DNA of 64,000 bases from Solimonas thermocellulolyticum (lineage in GTDB: Bacteria > Pseudomonadota > Gammaproteobacteria > Nevskiales > Nevskiaceae): NCBI RefSeq assembly GCF_040327995.1, contig NZ_JBEPIJ010000004.1:178684-242683 (forward strand), written 5' to 3'. Below are positions 26,149-33,692 of this stretch, one piece after another. The first letter of the stretch is position 1. The number at the start of each line of letters is the position of its first letter. The notes under the pieces are model-generated. The model searched no databases, had not been told where the DNA came from, and saw only the letters and a program-made list of their open reading frames with translations. The position numbers and the translations under genes were made by a program.

Positions 26149-28020
26149 CTACCGCAAGGTTTCCAGCGCTTCCCAGCGTGCGTAAGCGACGGTGAGTTGT
26201 TCGTCGATTTCGCGCAGTCGCTGCTCGACTCTGTCGATCTGCTCGCGCGCACGCCGGTAGAAACCGGGCTCGTTCATCTGCGCAGCCAGCATCGACTGCT
26301 CGGTCTCGAGCGCTTCGATGCGCTGCGGCAAGGCATCGAGTTCGCGCCGCTCTCGGCTGTCGAGCCGCGCCTTCGGCTGCTGGATCGACGGTGCTCGAGA
26401 TGCGCTTGCGACCGCAGCGGCGCTGCGCTCCAGCGCAGTGGGCGGACGCTGCCGCAGCCAGTCCGCATAGCCGCCGACGTAGTCGCCGACCACACCATTG
26501 CCTTCGAATACGAGACTGCGCGTGACGACGTTGTCGAGAAATTCGCGATCGTGGCTGACCAGCAGCACGGTACCCTTGTAGTCGATCAGCTGCTCTTCGA
26601 GCAGGTCGAGTGTCTCCATATCCAGATCGTTGGTTGGCTCGTCGAGCACCAGCAGGTTGGACGGCTTGCTGAAGAGCTGTGCCAGCATCAGGCGCGCGCG
26701 CTCGCCGCCCGAGAGCACGCGCACCGGCACGCGTGCGCGATCCGGCGTGAACAGAAAGTCCTGCAGGTAGCTGATGACGTGACGGCGGCTACCGTCGATC
26801 TCGACGTACTCGCGACCGCCACCCACCGCGTCGATGGCCGTCATCTCCTCGTCGCGCAGCGCGTCGCGCAATTGATCGAAGTAGGCGACTTCGAGCTTGC
26901 TGCCCAGGCGCACCGATCCGGCATCCGGCTGTAGCTTGCCGAGCAGAAGCGCCAGGAGCGTGGTCTTGCCTGCGCCATTGGGGCCGATGATGCCGATTTT
27001 GTCGCCGCGCAGAATCGTGGTCGACAGCCGGCGGATCAGTGGCTCGCCGCCAAAGCCGTGCGTGACTGCGTCGAGCCGGGCGACCAGACGTCCGGAGCGC
27101 TCGGCTTCCTGCACCACGAGCTTGACGTCGCCCTCGCGCTTGCGCCGCTGCTGGAGATGCTCGCGCATCTGTAGCAGAGCCTTGACGCGCCCGGCGCTGC
27201 GCGTGCGCCTGGCCTCGACGCCTTTGCGGATCCAGGCTTCCTCCTGTGCGAGCTTCTTGTCGAACAGCGCCTGTTCGATCGCCTCGGCGTGCAAGGCCTC
27301 GGCCTTACCGCGCAGGTAGGCATCCCAGCCGCCGGTCCAGTTACTCAACCGACCGCGATCGAGATCGCAGACGCGCGTGGCAAGCCTGCGCACGAAGGCA
27401 CGGTCGTGGCTGACGAAGATCAGCGATCCGGCAAACTCGTGCAGCAGCGTTTCGAGCGCGTCGATGCTGGGAATGTCGAGGTGGTTGGTCGGTTCGTCGA
27501 GCAGCAGTACATCGGGTTCCGAGACCAGCGCACGACCGAGCAGGACGCGGCGCTTCTGGCCACCGGACAGCTCGGCAAACGCCGCATCCGCGGGCAGTTC
27601 GAGCCGCGTGACGATCGCCTCGACGCGCGCCTCGACGTTCCACGCATCATGCGCTTCGATCTCGGCCTGCACGGCGGCGAGCCGATCGAGGTCCGGCTGC
27701 GCCGCGTGCGCGAGCTGGTGGTAGCGCGCACTGAGCCGGCCGATCTCGCCGAGGCCGTCGGCGACGACGTCGTAGACGCTACCATCGGTGTCGGCCGGCA
27801 CGTCCTGCTGCAGTCGCGCAAGCCGGATGCCTTGCGCACAAATCCGTTCGCCGGCGTCGAGCGCTTGGTCGCCGGCGATCACACGCAGCAGCGTCGATTT
27901 GCCGGCGCCGTTGCGGCCGACGAGGCACACACGCTCGCCGGCCTCGAGGGAGAAGTCGACGGCGTCGAGCAGGACCGTATCGGCGATTCGCAGGCTGGCG
28001 TTCTTCAGGCCGAGCAACAT
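26149..28020 (-). CDS. uup: ABC-F family ATPase, Uup-like
   Basis: 623-aa soluble protein with two ABC ATPase domains and no membrane part. Walker A sites are GRNGAGKSTLL and GPNGAGKTTLL. Signature motifs are LSGGQKRRV and LSGGERARL. The interdomain linker holds the ABC-F arm and P-site-tRNA-interaction-motif region (RRTRSAGRVKALLQMREHL). A C-terminal coiled coil (about residues 555-620) is the mark of the Uup branch, which acts on ribosomes and affects transposon excision. Start chosen at the ATG at 28020; the frame is open further upstream but not conserved. Confidence 0.92.
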   Translation of the reverse strand: MLLGLKNASLRIADTVLLDAVDFSLEAGERVCLVGRNGAGKSTLLRVIAGDQALDAGERICAQGIRLARLQQDVPADTDGSVYDVVADGLGEIGRLSARYHQLAHAAQPDLDRLAAVQAEIEAHDAWNVEARVEAIVTRLELPADAAFAELSGGQKRRVLLGRALVSEPDVLLLDEPTNHLDIPSIDALETLLHEFAGSLIFVSHDRAFVRRLATRVCDLDRGRLSNWTGGWDAYLRGKAEALHAEAIEQALFDKKLAQEEAWIRKGVEARRTRSAGRVKALLQMREHLQQRRKREGDVKLVVQEAERSGRLVARLDAVTHGFGGEPLIRRLSTTILRGDKIGIIGPNGAGKTTLLALLLGKLQPDAGSVRLGSKLEVAYFDQLRDALRDEEMTAIDAVGGGREYVEIDGSRRHVISYLQDFLFTPDRARVPVRVLSGGERARLMLAQLFSKPSNLLVLDEPTNDLDMETLDLLEEQLIDYKGTVLLVSHDREFLDNVVTRSLVFEGNGVVGDYVGGYADWLRQRPPTALERSAAAVASASRAPSIQQPKARLDSRERRELDALPQRIEALETEQSMLAAQMNEPGFYRRAREQIDRVEQRLREIDEQLTVAYARWEALETLR

Positions 28021-28089
28021 GGCACGACGGCAACGGGGAGGGCGTGACAGTGTAGCGATGGCATCGGCGGCGCCTACGCCGGCTACAGT

Positions 28090-29400
28090 ATGCGTCGTTG
28101 TACTCATGGTTCGAACGTGAACAGCGCATACGAAGTCGTCGCCCTCATCGCTCTGGGCATGGGCCTGGTGTTCTGGGGCACGGATCGCGCCAGCCCGACC
28201 AGTCGCTCCCTGGCGCTGTGTCTGGGTCTGCTCGGCGTGGCGATCTATGCCAATGCGCAGGTGATCGAGTACAGCCTCGAGGTACCGCTGCCGGGCTGGG
28301 CGCGCGCCGTCGGCCTGCTCGATGCGGCGGTATTCATCGCCGGCTGTGAGTGGGGCCTGCGTGTCGCCAAGACCGTGCGCGATGCCGAGCACGATCAGCG
28401 GCGCGACCACCTGATCCGTATCGCCCAGGCCTTGAGCCTGGTGTATGCACTGCTGGTCGCGGTCCAGCCGGAGCTGCGCTATCACGAGCTGGCGATCGCC
28501 ATGCGCGAACGGCGCTTGCCGCCGCCGGGCACCCTGATGTTCGCGGTGCCATCGCTGCTCGCCGGCGCACTGGTGCTGACGGCTGGCCTGCGGTTGCTGC
28601 GTCGGCGCCCGGATCAGGCCGAGCAGGTGCGCATCTTTGCTGCGCTGGCGGCGATGCCGGTGCTCACCGTGGCGCTGGTATTGCCGGCACGCATCGCACC
28701 ACTGGCGCTGGCGCTCGGTGAGCTGATCTTTCTGTACGGTGCGCTGCGCTACTACATGATCCTCGGCGCGCGCGGCATGTTCATGTCGCAGTTCCTGTCG
28801 CCGCAGGTCGCGCAACTGGTGCGCGAGCGCGGCCTGCGCCACGCGATGGCGCGCAAGCGCACCGAGGTCGCGATCGTCTGCTGCGACATCCGCCGCTTCA
28901 CCGCCTACGCGCAGGCGCATTCGCCGGAGCAGGTGATGCAACTGCTGCGCGCGTACTACGCCGCGGTGGCCGCCGCCGCCCAGGAATATGGCGGCACGGT
29001 CAAGGACCTGGCCGGCGACGGCGCGCTGATCCTGATCGGCGCACCGGTCGAGTACGCGGATCGCAACGCGCGCGCGATCGGACTGGCGCGACGCCTGCAG
29101 GCTTGCGTGCGGCCGGGGCTCAAGCGCTTCTCGCCGGAGCTGGGGCTGGGCGTCGGCGTCGCCAGCGGCACGGTCGCGGTGGGCATCGTCGGCGAGGGCG
29201 GCCGCTACGAGTACATGGCCGTGGGTCCTGCGGTGAATCTCGCATCACGGCTGTGCGACAAGGCCGCCGACGGCGAAATTCACATCGACGAGCCGACGCT
29301 CGCCGGCAGCGGCGAAGCGCTGCCGACGCGGCGGCGACGTCGCTACGTGCGCGGCATCGGGCTGCTGGTGCCGACCTACGTGCTCGAAGACGAGAGCTGA
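28090..29400 (+). CDS. Membrane-anchored class III adenylate/guanylate cyclase
   Basis: 436-aa protein (427 if the GTG at 28117 is the start). About six hydrophobic helices fill the first 230 residues, followed by one class III cyclase domain. The two metal-binding aspartates are in VCCDIRRFTAY and LAGDGALIL, with Lys in VKDLAGDG. The GxxxGRYEY and VGPAVNLASRL motifs follow. The residue at the usual base-specifying position is Met (EYMAVG) rather than Thr or Asp, so cAMP versus cGMP cannot be predicted. Divergent from uup; no cognate cAMP-binding protein is nearby. Confidence 0.88.
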   Translation: MRRCTHGSNVNSAYEVVALIALGMGLVFWGTDRASPTSRSLALCLGLLGVAIYANAQVIEYSLEVPLPGWARAVGLLDAAVFIAGCEWGLRVAKTVRDAEHDQRRDHLIRIAQALSLVYALLVAVQPELRYHELAIAMRERRLPPPGTLMFAVPSLLAGALVLTAGLRLLRRRPDQAEQVRIFAALAAMPVLTVALVLPARIAPLALALGELIFLYGALRYYMILGARGMFMSQFLSPQVAQLVRERGLRHAMARKRTEVAIVCCDIRRFTAYAQAHSPEQVMQLLRAYYAAVAAAAQEYGGTVKDLAGDGALILIGAPVEYADRNARAIGLARRLQACVRPGLKRFSPELGLGVGVASGTVAVGIVGEGGRYEYMAVGPAVNLASRLCDKAADGEIHIDEPTLAGSGEALPTRRRRRYVRGIGLLVPTYVLEDES

Positions 29401-29532
29401 GCCACCGTCGGCACTAACCGCATCGGCAGCGCGAAACCGTAGGGTCGCATGCCGTGCAGCGCGATCGCGTACTGATAACTCGGGTGGTCGTGCACCTCGG
29501 GCAGGACTTCAGCGCCGTGTTCGGCGTCGGCC

Positions 29533-30297
29533 CTAGGACAGATAGCCACCGTCGACGGTCAGCGTCGTGCCAGTGACGTAGCTGGCGGCATCCGAGACCA
29601 GGAACAGGATCGCCGGCGCGATCTCCTCGGGCTGGGCGATGCGGCCGAGCGGGATCTGCGGCAGGAACATGTCGAGCATCTGCTTGTTCTGCGTCAGCGC
29701 GGACGCGAACTTGGTCTCGGTGAGGCCCGGTAGCACCGCGTTGACGCGCACCTTCCACTGCGCGCATTCCTTGGCGAAGGATTTGGTCATGTTGATCACC
29801 GCGCCCTTGGTGATCGAGTAAATGCCCTGGTACCAGCCGGGCTTGACGCCGTTGATGCTGGCGACGTTGACGATGGCACCACCGCCGTTCTGTTTCATCA
29901 GCTTCGACGCCAGCGCCGACAATTCGAAGTAGCCGCGCACGTTCACTTGCAGGGTCTTGTCGACCATGCCTATGTCGGTGTCACAGATCTGGCCGAAATA
30001 GGGGTTGGTCGCAGCGTTGTTGACGAGGATGTCGAGGCGGCCGAGCGTGGCGCCGATGTCGGCGACGAGACGTTGGATGTCACTGCTGTTGCCGGCATGG
30101 GCGGGCATCACCACCGCCTTGCCGCCGTCGGCCTCGATCTGCGCGCGGACCTTTTCCAGATCCTCGGCCTTGCGCGACGACAGCACGACGGTGGCGCCGT
30201 GCTCGGCGAGCAGACGCGCCGTGGCGGCGCCGATGCCACGCGACGAGCCGGTGATGAGGGCGACGCGACCGTGCAGGTCGAACAGACGGGTGGGCAT
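29533..30297 (-). CDS. Short-chain dehydrogenase/reductase (SDR family oxidoreductase)
   Basis: 254-aa classical SDR. The cofactor site TGSSRGIGAA is at residues 16-25, NNAA follows, and the catalytic Ser in NVASINGV pairs with YSITK (Tyr-x3-Lys). It ends in the common DGGYLS tail. SSRK after the second strand (arginine) mildly favours NADP(H). Substrate unknown. AGGAGAG lies upstream of the ATG. The 132 bp between it and the cyclase gene show no confident gene. Confidence 0.9.
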   Translation of the reverse strand: MPTRLFDLHGRVALITGSSRGIGAATARLLAEHGATVVLSSRKAEDLEKVRAQIEADGGKAVVMPAHAGNSSDIQRLVADIGATLGRLDILVNNAATNPYFGQICDTDIGMVDKTLQVNVRGYFELSALASKLMKQNGGGAIVNVASINGVKPGWYQGIYSITKGAVINMTKSFAKECAQWKVRVNAVLPGLTETKFASALTQNKQMLDMFLPQIPLGRIAQPEEIAPAILFLVSDAASYVTGTTLTVDGGYLS

Positions 30298-30380
30298 GCA
30301 GGCTCTCCTTGAGGGGTCGGCCCCTATGGAACCCGAACTCGCGGCACGAACTCAAGCGCGGCCACCGAGAACGCCAACGT

Positions 30381-30415
30381 AAAGGCCACCGTCAGCGGCG
30401 CCGCCGGTGGCCTTT
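30381..30415 (-). terminator. Hairpin downstream of the gene at 30435-31253
   Basis: A 10-bp perfect stem AAAGGCCACC/GGTGGCCTTT encloses a 15-base loop, with only three T residues at the end. It is placed 20 bp after the stop codon of the minus-strand gene and before the SDR gene. Plausible intrinsic terminator, weak T-run. Confidence 0.5.
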
Positions 30416-30434
30416 GTGCGCGGCCTCGGCGGCG

Positions 30435-31253
30435 TTATTCCACCCGCACCGGACCCTGCATCTGCTTGCCGACGGTGCGGCCGCTTCGATCCGCAAGGCC
30501 GGGGCCGACGGTGACGGTATACAGGCCGGTGTGCGCAACCGGGAACAGCAGCATGCGACGGTTGTTCGCGCCGACCTCCCAAGTGCCCGCGACCAGCCTG
30601 CCAGCGGCATCGCGCACGCGCAGATGCGGCTGCGCCGAACGCGCGTCGTCGAATGCGCCGTTGAACAGCAGCACGATGGCGCGCGTGTAAGCTGCCGAGC
30701 CGGCGTACACCAGCGACAACTGCGTGTTGGACTCCGGTCCCCACCAGGGCGTGAGCCGCGGGACCGGCGTGCGCACCGGTGCCGGGCGCTGCGTCGGTCG
30801 CGGCGTCGCCGCCGGCGTTACCACGGGCGCCGGGCCCTGCATCGTCGCTGCTGCTCCGATTTCGGCCGCATCGTCGGCCATGTCTTCAACCGCGTCGGCA
30901 GGGGCGAGCGCCGCGTCGGCCTCGGTGCGGTCCTCGGCGGCCGGCGTTGCAGTGGGCTCGGGCTGGTCGGCGGCGAGCGACTCATCGGTCACTCGCAGAT
31001 CCTCCTCGCTCGGCGCCATCGCCGCATCGAGCGCGCGATCCGCCGCGTCCGGCGTCTTTGCCGGCACGATCTCCGCCACCGCGGGGCCGGACTCGGCCGG
31101 CGCCGGCGCATTGCCGAACACGCTGTCCGGCGACACCACGCGCAGATCGCCATCACCGTTCTTCGACGGCGGATAGATCGTTTCCAGCGTGAAGTACGTG
31201 CCGGCAGCGACGACGACGGCCACCGCGGCCATGGACCAGCCTTTGACAGCCAT
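30435..31253 (-). CDS. Membrane-anchored protein of unknown function with disordered linker
   Basis: 272-aa protein I do not recognise. One N-terminal membrane helix (about residues 6-22: MAAVAVVVAAGTYF) is followed by about 140 residues of low-complexity Ala/Pro/Asp/Glu sequence. A compact C-terminal domain of about 95 residues, probably beta-rich, reads NTQLSLVYAGSAAYTRAIVLLF, LRVRDAAGRLVAGTWEVGANNRRMLLF and TGLYTVTVGPGL. The layout suggests a periplasmic domain held off the inner membrane by a flexible stalk. GGAAG five bases before the ATG supports this start over an upstream in-frame one. Confidence 0.7.
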   Translation of the reverse strand: MAVKGWSMAAVAVVVAAGTYFTLETIYPPSKNGDGDLRVVSPDSVFGNAPAPAESGPAVAEIVPAKTPDAADRALDAAMAPSEEDLRVTDESLAADQPEPTATPAAEDRTEADAALAPADAVEDMADDAAEIGAAATMQGPAPVVTPAATPRPTQRPAPVRTPVPRLTPWWGPESNTQLSLVYAGSAAYTRAIVLLFNGAFDDARSAQPHLRVRDAAGRLVAGTWEVGANNRRMLLFPVAHTGLYTVTVGPGLADRSGRTVGKQMQGPVRVE

Positions 31254-31363
31254 GGTTTCTTCCGACCCTCCGGGAATGTGGTGTGCTGTATGACTATTCG
31301 CTGATGCTTGCGCTACCGCATTGTGCCCCGGCGGCACCCAGTGCGAGCGCTGCCGGACTCCCC

Positions 31364-31393
31364 CGTTCCGATACACGCCGTTTCGATACACGC
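31364..31393. repeat. Two tandem 15-bp repeats in a divergent intergenic region
   Basis: CGTTCCGATACACGC is followed directly by CGTTTCGATACACGC, differing at one base. They lie in the 305-bp region between the divergent genes at 31253 and 31559, which holds no gene that I can see. The period, about one and a half helical turns, and the position fit a tandem operator, but no regulator is known. Confidence 0.5.
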
Positions 31394-31510
31394 GGCACGC
31401 CGCGCCGACGACGCGCGGCGGGCAGACTATCAGTCAGACGCGTGCATCCGTCAATGGCAGCGGCGGCGTGCGGCCGCTTGCGTTGCGCCGCGTCAGGGAA
31501 GGTGCTGCGC

Positions 31511-31519
31511 TGCGATAAT
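31511..31519 (+). promoter_or_regulatory. Likely extended -10 promoter for the FabG-like gene
   Basis: TGCGATAAT (TGn plus GATAAT) lies 40 bp before the ATG and is followed by CCGCACATCG. No strong -35, as expected of extended -10 promoters. Confidence 0.45.
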
Positions 31520-31558
31520 CCGCACATCGTCAACACACTGCCTTTGCCTGGAATCTCG

Positions 31559-32968
31559 ATGAACGACCGTTATCTCGACTTCACCCATTCGCCATTCGGC
31601 AAGACCCTGGCCTCGATGCTCGGCCTGCCGACACCGCCGCGCCTGCGTCGTGCCGACGCCGCCTGGGCCGCGCAGCCCTTCGCCGACGGCGCCATCCTCG
31701 TCGGCGGCGACAGCAAGGCGACACTGGCCGCGCCGCTGCTCGCCGCGCTCGGCGCAAGCGGCGCGCAACTGCGCATCGTGCCGGAGCACGCCGGGCTTGC
31801 GCCGCTGAAGGCCGCTGCGGCGAGCCTGGGACTCCAGCTGATCGGCAATCCCGCGCCGAGCGCCGGCGAGCGACCGAACCGCGCCATCGTGTTCGATGCC
31901 AGCGGTCTGTCGTCGCCGGCGCAGATGCGCGAGCTCTACGACTTCCTGCAGCCGCTGGTGCGCGGCCTGGTCCCCAACGGCCGCGTGTTGCTGCTGTCGC
32001 GCGCCGCCGACGCCTGCACCTCGGTCGGCGCCAAGACCATGTCGACGGCGCTGCGCGGCTTCATGCGTTCGCTGGCCAAGGAGATCGGCAAGAACGGCAA
32101 TACCTGCAATCTGCTCGAAGTCGCCGAGAACGGTGAAGCGGCGCTGGCGGCACCGCTGCACTTTTTCCTGAGCGCACACTCGGCTTATGTCTCCGGCCAG
32201 ACGCTGCGCATCACCACGAGCACGGCCAAGCCCGTCGAGCTGGCGGGCAGCCTCGCCGGCCGCAGCGCCTTGGTCACCGGCGCCGCACGCGGCATCGGCG
32301 CCGCGATCGCCGAAGTGCTCGCGCGCGAGGGGGCGCAGGTCATCGGCATCGATCACCCGTCGCAGGAGGGGGCGCTCGGCGAGACCATGGCCCGTATCGG
32401 CGGCCGCGGCCTGGCGCTCGATGTCACCGCAACGGATGCGGCGCAGCGCATCGCCGCCGAGGCGGGCGGTCTCGACGTGGTCGTCCACAACGCCGGCGTC
32501 ACCCGCGACAAGATGCTGCGCAACATGAGCCCCCAGTACTGGGATCTGGTGCTGAACATCAACCTCGCGGCGATCATCGATATCAACGAAGGCCTGCTCA
32601 AGAGCGGCCTGAACGATGGCGCGCGCGTGGTCTGCATCTCCTCGATCGGCGGGATCGGCGGCAACGCCGGCCAGACCAACTACGCCTCGACCAAGGCCGG
32701 CGTGATCGGTTACGTCGACGCGATGGCGCCTACCTTTGCCAAGCGGGGTGGTGCGATCAACGCCGTGGCCCCGGGCTTCATCGAAACGCAGATGACCGCG
32801 GCGATGCCGCTGGGACCGCGTGAGATCGGGCGGCGCATCAACTCGCTGTCGCAAGGGGGGCTGCCGCAGGACGTCGCCGAGGCAGTGGCGTTCTTGGCCT
32901 CGCCGGCGGCCGCCGGCGTCAACGGCCAGACGCTGCGCGTCTGCGGCCAGAACTGGTTCGGTGCCTGA
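31559..32968 (+). CDS. High-molecular-weight 3-oxoacyl-ACP reductase (FabG-type)
   Basis: 469-aa protein, about twice the size of ordinary FabG. The N-terminal ~220 residues form a degenerate Rossmann-like domain. The C-terminal ~245 residues are a full SDR: VTGAARGIGAAIAEVL, HNAGVTRDKML, the catalytic SSIGGIGGNAGQTNYASTK (Ser, Tyr-x3-Lys) and an LRVCGQNWFGA end. Members such as FabG4 are NADH-dependent 3-oxoacyl reductases that work with MaoC-type hydratases. A MaoC-like gene is at 5241. The ATG at 31559 follows a weak ribosome site (TGGAATC). I see no terminator after it. Confidence 0.88.
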   Translation: MNDRYLDFTHSPFGKTLASMLGLPTPPRLRRADAAWAAQPFADGAILVGGDSKATLAAPLLAALGASGAQLRIVPEHAGLAPLKAAAASLGLQLIGNPAPSAGERPNRAIVFDASGLSSPAQMRELYDFLQPLVRGLVPNGRVLLLSRAADACTSVGAKTMSTALRGFMRSLAKEIGKNGNTCNLLEVAENGEAALAAPLHFFLSAHSAYVSGQTLRITTSTAKPVELAGSLAGRSALVTGAARGIGAAIAEVLAREGAQVIGIDHPSQEGALGETMARIGGRGLALDVTATDAAQRIAAEAGGLDVVVHNAGVTRDKMLRNMSPQYWDLVLNINLAAIIDINEGLLKSGLNDGARVVCISSIGGIGGNAGQTNYASTKAGVIGYVDAMAPTFAKRGGAINAVAPGFIETQMTAAMPLGPREIGRRINSLSQGGLPQDVAEAVAFLASPAAAGVNGQTLRVCGQNWFGA

Positions 32969-33077
32969 TCCTAGCGTCTTAGGGCCCGCCGCTTTGCCTA
33001 TTCGATGGCGGGGACCGGTAAACTGCGGTCCCCGCGCGTCGCTGCGCGGACCTTAAGAGGCCAATCACGAGAACGCC

Positions 33078-33692
33078 GTGTCCACCCCCACCTCCGACGC
33101 CGATGCCGATCTGGAGCTGATCGCCGAGTCGGCACTGCCGACGCGGCACGCCGAGTTCCGCATCGGCGTCTATCGCAGTGCCGATGGCAAGGAGCACGTC
33201 GTGCTGTCGCTCGGCGAACTCACCGGCGAGCCACCGCTGGTGCGCGTGCACTCCGAATGCCTGACCGGCGATGCGCTGTTCTCGCAGCGCTGCGACTGCG
33301 GCGCACAGCTCGAATCGGCGCTCGCGCAGATCGCGGCCGAGGGGCGCGGTGCGGTGCTGTACCTGCGCCAGGAAGGGCGGGGTATTGGTCTCGGCAACAA
33401 GATCCGCGCGTATGCCTTGCAGGATCGCGGTGCCGATACCGTCGAGGCCAATCACCAGCTCGGCTTTCCCGCCGACGCCCGCGAGTACAGCCTGGCCGTG
33501 CAGTTGCTGCGCAGGCTTGGCCTGCACCGCATCCGCCTGATGACCAACAACCCGCGCAAGCTCGACGCCCTGCGCGCCGATGGCATCGAGGTCGTCGAAC
33601 GCGTCGCCGTCGAGACCGGCCGCAACCCCCACAACGAGAAATACCTCGCGGCCAAAGCGGCCAAGCTCGGGCATTGGTTGACGCTGCCCTGA
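33078..33692 (+). CDS. ribA: GTP cyclohydrolase II
   Basis: 204-aa zinc enzyme that opens GTP to the first riboflavin intermediate. Zinc ligands are Cys61, Cys72 and Cys74 in ECLTGDALFSQRCDCGAQL. YLRQEGRGIGLGNKIRAY is the substrate loop, followed by LMTNNPRKLDAL. GTG start. Only the RibA half is present, not the bifunctional RibBA. The upstream 109 bp contains GGGGACCG/CGGTCCCC (33010-33033) around a TAAACT. I see no FMN riboswitch. The stop overlaps the next gene (TGATG). Confidence 0.96.
   Translation: MSTPTSDADADLELIAESALPTRHAEFRIGVYRSADGKEHVVLSLGELTGEPPLVRVHSECLTGDALFSQRCDCGAQLESALAQIAAEGRGAVLYLRQEGRGIGLGNKIRAYALQDRGADTVEANHQLGFPADAREYSLAVQLLRRLGLHRIRLMTNNPRKLDALRADGIEVVERVAVETGRNPHNEKYLAAKAAKLGHWLTLP

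Noticed and set aside
29401..29532. Possible C-terminal gene fragment on the minus strand reading HDHPSYQYAIALHGMRPYGF
   Set aside because: It looks protein-like but has no start, overlaps the SDR 3' end and runs past the cyclase stop. I could not name a family, so it is too thin to call.
33010..33033. GGGGACCG/CGGTCCCC stem before ribA as an FMN riboswitch or terminator
   Set aside because: A single 8-bp hairpin without T-run and without the conserved FMN-aptamer segments; it may simply surround a -10-like TAAACT.
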